DNA of 39,982 nt from Spirochaetia bacterium (GTDB taxonomy: Bacteria > Spirochaetota > Spirochaetia > Treponematales > Breznakiellaceae), in contig BNVA01000002.1 in assembly GCA_025997755.1 (NCBI GenBank), positions 1 through 39,982 on the forward strand, read 5' to 3'. Shown piece by piece: positions 27,059 through 32,863 of this stretch. Positions within the stretch are counted from its first letter, which is position 1; every line of letters starts with the position of its first letter. The notes below the pieces were generated by a model. The model ran no database searches and was not told the DNA's origin. It saw only the letters and a list, made by a program, of their open reading frames with translations. Both the position numbers and the translations under genes were made by a program.

Positions 27059-28081
27059 CTATTTTATAGCTTGGATTCTTGCAATGAGATCAAGGTAATC
27101 CTTCCCATATTTTTCGTATACCGGGGCGGAAGCCCTTTGGAATTCAGCAACGTTGGGGTACGTAACCCTGACGCCGTTATCGGTACAGATCTTGAGGGCG
27201 GCGGTTTCGTTCTTTTCGGAATTAACCTTGTTCCACGCCTCTGCGGCCTTTATGGCCTTGAGAATAATATCCTTGTCTTCCTGATCGAGTTTGTTCCATG
27301 TAATTTCGCTCACCAGAATCGGACTGGGGGTGAAGGTATAACCAGCATAGGCAAGGTATTTTCCGACTTCATAGAAACTGTTGCTCTGATACCCTACGAC
27401 GGGATTCTCAGCGCCGTCTATAACGCCGGTCTGCAGGGAGCTGTACAGTTCCGCATAGGAAATGGGGGTAGGGCTGGCGCCGTAGGCCCGCACGATGTCC
27501 ATGGAGAGTTCGGTCTGGGGAACCCGGATCTTAAGTCCCCGTAGGTCTGCTATGGAGTTGATTGCTTTATTGCGGAGAAAGAAATGCCGTGCGCCTTCTT
27601 CAAACCAGCCGATGGCCACCATGCGGCTGCCGCTTTGCTGAACATCCCGCAGGAGTTCTTCGCCCACGGGGCTGTTAATAACTGACCAGATGTGTGCCCT
27701 GTCGCGGAATATGAAGGGCAGGGCAAGGAGTCCTAATTTCTTAGCATTGAAATCAACCATGGAAATGGCGTTGCCTCGGAAAAAGTCCAGCGCTCCCATC
27801 TGCAGGGACTGCATACAAGTTTTCTCATCGCCGAGCTGCATTGCCGGATATATGTCGATTTTAATCCGCCCGTTGGACAGGGTTTCCACTTCCTTCTTGA
27901 ACACCTCCGCCGAATAGGTCATGAGGTGCTGGGCGGGGTTGAGCTCCGCCCATTTGAGGGTATACGAAGGTTTTGTCCCCGCGCCTCCGCCGCTTGAGCC
28001 CGGCTGGCCGCCGGCAAATACCGTTCCCGCTGCAATCATGGCGATAAGCAGCGCACCCGTAAATACCTTTGTAAATTTCAT
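27059..28081 (-). CDS. dctP: TRAP transporter substrate-binding protein (DctP type)
   Basis: 340-residue exported binding protein. The signal peptide at residues 1-23 ends TVFAGG. A Gly/Ser linker follows; there is no lipobox cysteine, so it should be soluble in the periplasm. Landmarks of the DctP family are KWAELNPAQHLMTYSAEVFKKEVETLSNGRIKIDIYPAMQLGDE, GLKIRVPQTEL with the conserved arginine that pairs with a substrate carboxylate, and ELYSSLQTGVIDGAENPVVGYQSNSFYEVGKYL. It has a GGAGG site seven bases before the ATG and is the first gene of the six-gene operon. The substrate is likely a carboxylate because of the arginine, but the specific acid is unknown. Confidence 0.95.
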   Translation of the reverse strand: MKFTKVFTGALLIAMIAAGTVFAGGQPGSSGGGAGTKPSYTLKWAELNPAQHLMTYSAEVFKKEVETLSNGRIKIDIYPAMQLGDEKTCMQSLQMGALDFFRGNAISMVDFNAKKLGLLALPFIFRDRAHIWSVINSPVGEELLRDVQQSGSRMVAIGWFEEGARHFFLRNKAINSIADLRGLKIRVPQTELSMDIVRAYGASPTPISYAELYSSLQTGVIDGAENPVVGYQSNSFYEVGKYLAYAGYTFTPSPILVSEITWNKLDQEDKDIILKAIKAAEAWNKVNSEKNETAALKICTDNGVRVTYPNVAEFQRASAPVYEKYGKDYLDLIARIQAIK

Positions 28082-28102
28082 CTTTTCCTCCTGATTTGGT
28101 AA

Positions 28103-28117
28103 GGATAACGTTTATCC
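28103..28117. promoter_or_regulatory. Palindromic LacI-type operator candidate O1
   Basis: GGATAA, centre CGT, TTATCC: a perfect palindrome apart from its centre. It lies a few bases downstream of the predicted transcription start, where binding would block elongation. It contains AACGTTTATC, repeated in inverse orientation at 28232-28241. A LacI-family gene is encoded in the operon it would control. Confidence 0.65.
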
Positions 28118-28127
28118 TATTTGATTC

Positions 28128-28156
28128 AGGATAAAGCCGTTTTTTCACGCCGTCAA
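28128..28156 (-). promoter_or_regulatory. Promoter of the TRAP/UroD/LacI operon
   Basis: TTGACG (28156-28151, five of six) and TATCCT (28133-28128, four of six) are separated by 17 bp. The start would fall near 28121, about 40 bases before the dctP ATG, directly upstream of operator candidate O1. Confidence 0.65.
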
Positions 28157-28230
28157 GAAAAATATATAAAAAAGCAGCGAAAAAATGGCTTTTTTGACGC
28201 TTTTCCCGTTATATGGTGTATCTAGTTAAA

Positions 28231-28242
28231 AGATAAACGTTT
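28231..28242. promoter_or_regulatory. Second operator-like site O2
   Basis: GATAAACGTT (28232-28241) is the exact inverse of the AACGTTTATC in O1. Centre-to-centre distance is 129 bp, which could allow looping by a tetrameric regulator. From here to 28387 nothing else was recognised except the partial repeat of the TPR gene end. Confidence 0.4.
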
Positions 28243-28359
28243 TCTTTTTTTGACTTTCCGATACTACCGTGTTGTCTAAAATAGTGTGAAATTGAAATGC
28301 AATCAAACTGGGAAGGGAGCCTGTAAAGAATTTTGTGTAAATAGCCAACGAATGTTTTG

Positions 28360-28380
28360 GTAGTAGACGCCCGTCAACTC
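28360..28380. repeat. Left copy of a 21-bp imperfect repeat flanking the vapC module
   Basis: The first 14 bases (28360-28373) are identical to 29119-29132, and 19 of 21 match overall. On the minus strand this copy reads ELTGVYYQNIRW and continues for about 15 codons to a stop. The right copy, inside the TPR gene, reads EWAGVYYGERF. Its end lies seven bases from the vapC stop. Confidence 0.7.
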
Positions 28381-28387
28381 TTGCTTT

Positions 28388-28789
28388 TTACCATATATAT
28401 TTTAATCCATCTTCTTTATAATATTTCAATTTATCATCTTGACCCAATAAGATATATTTGTTTTTTATACATTGATATATTAACATTCTATCAAATGGAT
28501 CCTTATGTTTTCCTCTAAACGGGAGTTCAAAACTATTTAAAGATTCTATTGGATCTAATGGAATCAATTGAAATCCCATTTTTTTGCAATATTCTGGAAT
28601 TTGCTTTATACAAATATTTTCGATTATTAATTTTCCAATACTATATTTTAATGCTATTTCCCACAATGAAATTGCACTTACAAAAATAGTATTATTCATG
28701 TTTTTTAGTTCAATTAATGCTTTCTTGGATAATTCACTACTTTTCCCAATAGACCACAATAAAGTATGAGTATCAACTAATAAGTTCAT
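28388..28789 (-). CDS. vapC: VapC-like PIN-domain toxin
   Basis: 133-residue PIN-domain RNase. The acidic active site is complete: Asp6 in LVDTHTLLW, Glu44 in SAISLWEIALK, Asp97 in HKDPFDRML and Asp118/119 in LGQDDKLKYY. Family members cleave specific tRNAs or rRNA and halt growth when free of antitoxin. The ATG overlaps the stop of the Phd-like antitoxin gene (ATGA), so translation is coupled. The codons are markedly AT-rich compared with the TRAP operon beside it, which together with the flanking repeat suggests acquisition as a module. Confidence 0.93.
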   Translation of the reverse strand: MNLLVDTHTLLWSIGKSSELSKKALIELKNMNNTIFVSAISLWEIALKYSIGKLIIENICIKQIPEYCKKMGFQLIPLDPIESLNSFELPFRGKHKDPFDRMLIYQCIKNKYILLGQDDKLKYYKEDGLKYIW

Positions 28790-29025
28790 TTTATACCCAA
28801 CAATTCTTCCGTAGTAATTTCAAAATCGTCCTTAAATTCTATTTTCATTTTACCGTCTAAAATACCGATTTTTCTTTTGATAATTTTTTCCTCAATATAT
28901 GGTACTATCATAGCAACCGGTTTTTTTGTCCTACCATATAATATACCGATTTTATGTCCTTGTTTTACTTCTTCAAGTATTTTTGAGAATTGTGTTTTAA
29001 CTTCCCCAACTGCCATTTCTTTCAT
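28786..29025 (-). CDS. Phd/YefM-like antitoxin
   Basis: 79 residues from the ATG at 29025; the frame is open six more codons to a TTG but the promoter position excludes it. The N-terminal MAVGEVKTQFSKILEEVKQGHKIGILYGRTKKPVAMIVPY is the Phd/YefM DNA-binding fold. The C-terminal acidic tail (FKDDFEITTEELL) is the usual toxin-wrapping part. It is expected to neutralise the PIN toxin downstream and to repress its own promoter through the palindrome overlapping the -35. No Shine-Dalgarno precedes this ATG. A second in-frame ATG at 29016 has a GAAAGAA stretch before it and cannot be excluded. Confidence 0.88.
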   Translation of the reverse strand: MKEMAVGEVKTQFSKILEEVKQGHKIGILYGRTKKPVAMIVPYIEEKIIKRKIGILDGKMKIEFKDDFEITTEELLGIK

Positions 29026-29030
29026 AATTA

Positions 29031-29059
29031 TGTATATAGTCAATTTGACAACTTGTCAA
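29031..29059 (-). promoter_or_regulatory. Antitoxin promoter overlapped by a palindrome
   Basis: Perfect TTGACA (29059-29054), 17 bp, then TATACA (29036-29031). The -10 ends five bases before the ATG at 29025, predicting a leaderless mRNA. The -35 is one arm of TTGACA-AGT-TGTCAA (29045-29059), a perfect palindrome well placed for autorepression by the antitoxin. Confidence 0.7.
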
Positions 29060-29103
29060 TATATCGCGGCGGGCTGTGAATAGTAACGGCTATATGGTTT
29101 TGT

Positions 29104-30174
29104 TTAGAAGCGCTCGCCGTAGTAGACGCCCGCCCACTCCCAGCGTCCGTGTATCTCGGGGTCGGCGGGGAAATATATTTTTCTAAAATAGAAATACCAT
29201 ATCGGTGTAAACTGCGACCAGCCCCATGTTTTTAAATATGCTTCGTTGGCATTGGAATCTGCGCTTATATCATCGGCATAACGGATATTTTCTGAGTGAC
29301 GGAATGATGAAAGATTAAACTCCGCCATTCCGGAATCGTCGCTTCCTACCTGCGCCCACGAGCGGGCAAAAAAGTTTACACGCGCGCGGTATTGCCAAAG
29401 CCGCCATGAATTTGCATCGTCTAACCTGCCCTTAATCGCAGACACAAGTGTGCCAAGACTTTCAAATGTCCAGTTTTTTGATGAATTATTAAAATCGACT
29501 ATTTGTTTGGCATAACCGTAGGCGTCGGGAAAGCCCGGGATAATCGTGCCGTAGTATGGCAGAAATTGTGTATACGCCTGAATCGCCTTGTTCCACTCCC
29601 CAATCTGTTCGTAGGTTTGTCCAAGCATAAACCAGCTTACGCCAAGATCGATCTGGTCATTGAAGTTTGATATTAACTTTTCGTAATACCATATTTTTTG
29701 CTGCGGATTATTTTCAAAATTGATAAGCTGCTGCAGGCAGACAAGATGAATCGACTGTCCCTTAACAATAAGATCGGGATAATTTTTTAAAATCAAATTG
29801 TAGTAAAGCGCGGCGACAGAGTACGATTCCTGTTGAGTATAACCAAAGGCAATCATAAAAAGATAATATGTGTTATACGGATCTTCAGGATATTGACCCA
29901 CGCGCATATTTAAAAAATTGATTAGCCGCCCGTATTCTTTGCGCCGCTTGTATTCATTGGCAATTTCACGTACCAAAGTAAAACGCTCATCGTCGTTAGT
30001 TTGATCTTTCGACAACTGCGAAAAAAGTTCCTGTAAAATTTCAACTTCCCGCTTGTCGCCGTTTATATAATACGGATCGGGAAGGTTGACCTCACTAATG
30101 TCACTGCCGCACATAACGCAGAGCATCAACAATATCAAAAGAAAAGGAGAGAAGTAACTAATAATTTTACGCAT
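29104..30174 (-). CDS. TPR-repeat envelope protein
   Basis: 356 residues from the ATG at 30174 (a TTG three codons earlier is less likely). A hydrophobic export signal at 5-22 ends LCVMCGSD. This could be a relaxed spirochaetal lipobox, but the position -3 residue is not ideal. The middle holds tetratricopeptide-like helix pairs, clearest in LGVSWFMLGQTYEQIGEWNKAIQAYTQFLPYY, with NTYYLFMIAFGYTQQESYSVAALYYNLILKNYPD before it. The C-terminal third is rich in Trp and Tyr (WGWSQFTPIWYFYFRKIYF, RWEWAGVYYGERF) and may be the functional surface. The role is unknown. The 3' end contains the right copy of the repeat that borders the toxin module. Confidence 0.8.
   Translation of the reverse strand: MRKIISYFSPFLLILLMLCVMCGSDISEVNLPDPYYINGDKREVEILQELFSQLSKDQTNDDERFTLVREIANEYKRRKEYGRLINFLNMRVGQYPEDPYNTYYLFMIAFGYTQQESYSVAALYYNLILKNYPDLIVKGQSIHLVCLQQLINFENNPQQKIWYYEKLISNFNDQIDLGVSWFMLGQTYEQIGEWNKAIQAYTQFLPYYGTIIPGFPDAYGYAKQIVDFNNSSKNWTFESLGTLVSAIKGRLDDANSWRLWQYRARVNFFARSWAQVGSDDSGMAEFNLSSFRHSENIRYADDISADSNANEAYLKTWGWSQFTPIWYFYFRKIYFPADPEIHGRWEWAGVYYGERF
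29119..29139. repeat. Right copy of the 21-bp repeat flanking the vapC module
   Basis: Partner of 28360-28380, lying in the last codons of the TPR gene. The two copies are 759 bp apart and enclose the entire toxin-antitoxin operon with its promoter. Confidence 0.7.
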
Positions 30175-30202
30175 TGAACACAAAACCTTAATCCCGTATA
30201 AT
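30174..30202 (+). promoter_or_regulatory. Promoter giving a leaderless transcript of the membrane gene
   Basis: TTGAAC (30174-30179) overlapping the start of the TPR gene, 17 bp, then a perfect TATAAT (30197-30202). The -10 ends seven bases before the ATG at 30210 and there is no Shine-Dalgarno. Confidence 0.6.
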
Positions 30203-30209
30203 CTTGTCT

Positions 30210-30743
30210 ATGAAAAATAAATTGCTCTCAAGGACAATCCTTATCGCAGGACTCCTTCTTATACTGTTGGGAAGCCCTTTTTTGCTCGGCAGCATAGCCG
30301 AAACTCTGCCCATGCTGCTTTTAGGGTCTTTCCTACTTATAATTATCGGCGGATTTTTCGTAGTTTTTTGTATAAAATTTAAATTCCGCCCCGTTTTTCT
30401 TTTTTTTGCCGTGTTTTTTATATTGCTGGGGTTTTATTTTTTCTTTCAGGTTTCTGGAATTGCCGTTTCGCCGATTTCCCAGACATGGCCGCTAATCTCC
30501 GTTTTAGCGGGCGTATCAATTATTCCGGCCGGCTGGTTTCATTCCGGCAGATTCCGCCAAGTCTACGTGATTCCCGCTTTGTCGTTTATGGCGCTGGGCT
30601 GTGTTCTTTTGATTTTTTCCTACGACCTTTCGCCGCTTTCTTTCAAAGAATTTATCGTGTTTTGGTGGCCTGTGATTTTTTTAATATGCGGCATAATTCT
30701 GGTTTTAATCGCCCTAACAGGCAAAAAGAAGGATGAAAGTTAA
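30210..30743 (+). CDS. Small polytopic membrane protein
   Basis: 177 residues with about six hydrophobic segments arranged in pairs: residues 9-30, 32-52, 58-76, 89-105, 115-132 and 146-168. It carries a charged C-terminus (GKKKDES). The layout resembles the LiaI/LiaF-type transmembrane region, but no diagnostic motif is present, so it is left unnamed. The ATG at 30210 is chosen over the TTG two codons earlier because of the promoter position. It is divergent from the TPR gene with 35 bp between start codons. No downstream gene is cotranscribed. Confidence 0.75.
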   Translation: MKNKLLSRTILIAGLLLILLGSPFLLGSIAETLPMLLLGSFLLIIIGGFFVVFCIKFKFRPVFLFFAVFFILLGFYFFFQVSGIAVSPISQTWPLISVLAGVSIIPAGWFHSGRFRQVYVIPALSFMALGCVLLIFSYDLSPLSFKEFIVFWWPVIFLICGIILVLIALTGKKKDES

Positions 30744-30810
30744 GGAGGGTGTTATTTTAGCTGCACGCCACGACAACATCCAATCTTTTGCGCCGCTTGT
30801 ATGTGAGTGC

Positions 30811-30862
30811 GTCTAGCCCGAACAGGAGCTAGATGTAAACCGTGCGTTAGACGACGTTTTTG
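30811..30862 (-). repeat. attC-like recombination site, copy 1
   Basis: Read on the minus strand it begins with GTCTAACGC (an RYYYAAC-type box), passes a hairpin CTAGC/GCTAG, and ends GGGCTAGAC, a degenerate inverse of the first box. The 24 bases 30838-30861 are identical to copy 2. It lies 49 bases after the XRE antitoxin stop, as an attC lies after the ORF of an integron cassette. Total length (about 42 bp between box ends) is shorter than usual, so the call is tentative. Confidence 0.45.
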
Positions 30863-30911
30863 CACCCATTACCCAACTATATTATGCCACGAATGGCAGA
30901 ATATAGTTTTC

Positions 30912-31184
30912 TCAACTTGCTTTTGGAATATCTATTGCCAGTCCTAACATCGCTGTTATTCTTATAAATGTCAACAAATTGCAATTTATCCCATTTTCTA
31001 TTTTTGACAATTGTTGCTGGGTTACATGACACTGGTACGCCAATTCCTTTTGACTCAAACCGAGTGCCTTTCGTTTCTCACTTATTTTCAGACCCAATTC
31101 AAGGAGATACTTTTCTTCTTCATACATTTTCCTGAATTCAGGATCCTCCATTTCTTTTCTCAAATGTTTATTAAAACTTTCCAT
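30912..31184 (-). CDS. HigA-like XRE antitoxin
   Basis: 90 residues. A helical N-terminal segment (MESFNKHLRKEMEDPEFRKMYEEEKYLLELG) precedes a helix-turn-helix (ISEKRKALGLSQKELAYQCHVTQQQLSKIENGINCNLLTFIRITAMLG). This is the layout of antitoxins paired with Gp49/HigB-type toxins. An AGGAGG site lies about seven bases before the ATG at 31184. The toxin gene upstream is broken, so this antitoxin is probably an orphan that may still act as a DNA-binding repressor. It is followed by attC-like repeat copy 1. Confidence 0.87.
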   Translation of the reverse strand: MESFNKHLRKEMEDPEFRKMYEEEKYLLELGLKISEKRKALGLSQKELAYQCHVTQQQLSKIENGINCNLLTFIRITAMLGLAIDIPKAS

Positions 31185-31433
31185 CTTCTCCCTCCTCGAA
31201 ATCTTTTCTGGTAAATCTTTTCAAAAAATCATTCCGGTAATCTATTGCCAGCCTGATTTCCGATTCCGGTACTGCTGCCGTATATTTTTCAAATTGGGAC
31301 CATTATCCTGCAACAGTTCTATAAAACTGAGAATTTTTGCCTTCTCCCGTTTACCGAGCGTATTTATATATTCTTTAACCGGATGCGTTTCGTCTGGTTT
31401 TGGATAGTAATATACTTCCCAAATTCTTTTCAT
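31171..31433 (-). pseudogene. Broken HigB/Gp49-type RelE-superfamily toxin
   Basis: The intact-looking 63-codon frame (31433-31242) begins MKRIWEVYYYPKPDETHPVKEYINTLGKREKAKILSFIELLQDNGPNL, the normal N-terminal half of a phage Gp49-like toxin, then ends early. In the next frame the same strand reads PESEIRLAIDYRNDFLKRF, the hallmark C-terminal helix of that family, and stops 14 bases inside the XRE gene, as toxin and antitoxin normally overlap. The central strands and the basic catalytic residues between GPNL and PESEI are missing. An internal deletion plus frameshift has inactivated the toxin while the antitoxin is preserved. Confidence 0.7.
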
Positions 31434-31579
31434 AATTTAGTTATACATCATTTATGACGTATTGTCAACACTTTTCCAACAAATTTTTTGGTAAAATAGC
31501 ATTGAGAAAACAAGTGATTGTTTCTATGTAAATTGTTGTATTATTTCAATTTAGCGAAAACGCGTGGGAGGGCAAAAAT

Positions 31580-31645
31580 ATGAGTAAAGTTACTTCGCTT
31601 CTTTATTTTTTAGGTATAATGGCACATAATGTAAAAGTTTCATAG
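31580..31645 (+). CDS. Truncated small ORF with intact ribosome-binding site
   Basis: A 21-residue frame, MSKVTSLLYFLGIMAHNVKVS, with a strong GGAGGG seven bases upstream. The hydrophobic start resembles the N-terminus of short membrane-active hypothetical proteins, and the frame breaks off just before attC-like copy 2. It is either a remnant cut by recombination or a genuine micro-protein. Confidence 0.3.
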   Translation: MSKVTSLLYFLGIMAHNVKVS

Positions 31646-31655
31646 ACCAAGCCGT

Positions 31656-31690
31656 GTCCTAACGCCAACCGTGCGTTAGACGACGTTTTT
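31656..31690 (-). repeat. attC-like recombination site, copy 2
   Basis: On the minus strand: GTCTAACGC, a short loop, then GCGTTAGGAC, so the boxes are inverse complements with one bulge. The 24 bases 31667-31690 match copy 1 exactly, 829 bp away. It begins seven bases after the stop of the frameshifted small gene. The loop is much shorter than in standard attC sites. Confidence 0.45.
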
Positions 31691-31696
31691 TGTCTT

Positions 31697-31940
31697 TTAC
31701 ATACCAGCCCTACATTCGTTTAACAATTCAACTATTTCTTGGGTTGTAATATTCAATTTTATACGAGGAATATCTTCAAAAGGAGATTTTCCTACATTAT
31801 TATTTTCTTTTATCGGTAGTAATTTATAACGATTTCCATCATTAATATTTATTACCCCGTGTTCGCCAATATAAGCGGTAATATTTAAAGAAATGTTTAT
31901 TTTCTGCCGATATTGTACACAATACAGGCAAATTTAACAT
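31697..31940 (-). pseudogene. Small frameshifted hypothetical gene in a cassette-like position
   Basis: From ATG at 31940 the frame reads MLNLPVLCTISAE; one base later the next frame continues INISLNITAYIGEHGVININDGNRYKLLPIKENNNVG, then KSPFEDIPRIKLNITTQEIVELLNECRAGM, and stops. ATG to stop is 244 bases, one too many, and the frames meet in an A4 run (GCAGAAAATAAAC), so a single inserted A explains it. The result would be an 80-residue protein with a beta-rich centre and a helical tail. I do not recognise the family; a cassette-borne antitoxin is possible. No Shine-Dalgarno is present. The rest of 31434-32023 holds only the truncated ORF, the repeat and the next promoter. Confidence 0.5.
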
Positions 31941-31964
31941 AGTGCCCAATGCGGGAAATTACCT

Positions 31965-31992
31965 TTGTTTAAACCCAGTTTTATGGTATACT
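31965..31992 (+). promoter_or_regulatory. Promoter of the beta-barrel / S41 / MBL genes
   Basis: TTGTTT (31965-31970) and TATACT (31987-31992) with a 16-bp spacer, about 30 bases before the ATG at 32024. Confidence 0.5.
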
Positions 31993-32023
31993 TTGAGTTA
32001 TAACGTGCAGAAAGGAGTATTTT

Positions 32024-32854
32024 ATGCGCTTAAAAAAATGCGGTTTTATTACGGCACTGATATTCCTTGCAGGGCTTGCTGTCTTTGCGCAAGAAATGCA
32101 GGCTGAATCAGATAATCAAAATGATAATCAAAATGAACCGGTCAAAGAGGTTTCCGCATTTCGCGCGGCGCTTAATAAGATGATGGTACCGGTAGATTAT
32201 CACTGGTACATTGGCGTATACGGCGGGTATGCCAACAATCATCTGTACACGTCAACAGGCTACTTTACCTTTGTCGAGTATCAAAACGGACACGGTTGGA
32301 CAATCGGCCTGCCGGTAAGGTATCAATTCTTTTCGTGGCTGGGCGTCGGCGTGGAGCCTATGTTCATTACAAAGAATTACCGCAGGCAGCGTACCGAGCA
32401 GTACAGCGCTGTTTACGAGGAATTGACAAACAGCTTTTTGGACTTTCCGGTTTACGTGAATTTGTCGGCGGGTTTTGACCATCTGCGGGTCTACACAAAT
32501 TTAGGAGTCTTTATGGGCGTGTGGCTCGACAGTCACGTAAAGGGCGCCGGAATTGAGGCATCGTTTAATACTTTTGATTCTAACGAAACCCAACACTATG
32601 CTTCTTATGACAAAAAGCGGGAGTTTGACGATAGACGCGACAGTCTTTTTGACGGCGGGCTTTTTGCAGGCGTCGGCATTCAGTATGCGCTTACCCCATG
32701 TACATTTTTTGTAGAGGGACGCTTCTATTACAGTTTGTCGGACTTACAAAAACAATATATGAAAAACATGATACCGCGCATGAACGACACATGGACAGTC
32801 CAAGCCGGCGTTATGTTCAACGCAGGCATTTTCAACATTTTCAAAAAGAAATAA
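32024..32854 (+). CDS. Outer-membrane beta-barrel protein
   Basis: 276 residues with a signal peptide (1-22, cleaved near AVFAQE). A hydrophilic linker follows (about 24-45), then alternating strands typical of an 8-stranded OmpA/PorT-like barrel: WYIGVYGGYANN, GWTIGLPVRYQFFSWLGVGVEPMFITKNYR, LDFPVYVNLSAGFDHLRVYTNLGVFMGVWL, GGLFAGVGIQYAL, FFVEGRFYYSL and WTVQAGVMFNAGIF. It should sit in the outer membrane. The ATG has an AAAGGAG site. The S41 peptidase-like gene follows after nine bases, suggesting a joint envelope function, but substrate or ligand is unknown. Confidence 0.82.
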   Translation: MRLKKCGFITALIFLAGLAVFAQEMQAESDNQNDNQNEPVKEVSAFRAALNKMMVPVDYHWYIGVYGGYANNHLYTSTGYFTFVEYQNGHGWTIGLPVRYQFFSWLGVGVEPMFITKNYRRQRTEQYSAVYEELTNSFLDFPVYVNLSAGFDHLRVYTNLGVFMGVWLDSHVKGAGIEASFNTFDSNETQHYASYDKKREFDDRRDSLFDGGLFAGVGIQYALTPCTFFVEGRFYYSLSDLQKQYMKNMIPRMNDTWTVQAGVMFNAGIFNIFKKK

Positions 32855-32863
32855 GGAGCTTAT

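Noticed and set aside
26789..27544. 251-codon plus-strand open frame opposite dctQ and dctP
   Set aside because: It runs antisense across two well-identified genes and the hairpin between them, with no signature of its own.
31242..31433. Intact 63-residue RelE-like toxin
   Set aside because: The family's C-terminal helix is present in the next frame, so the frame is a truncated half of a longer gene.
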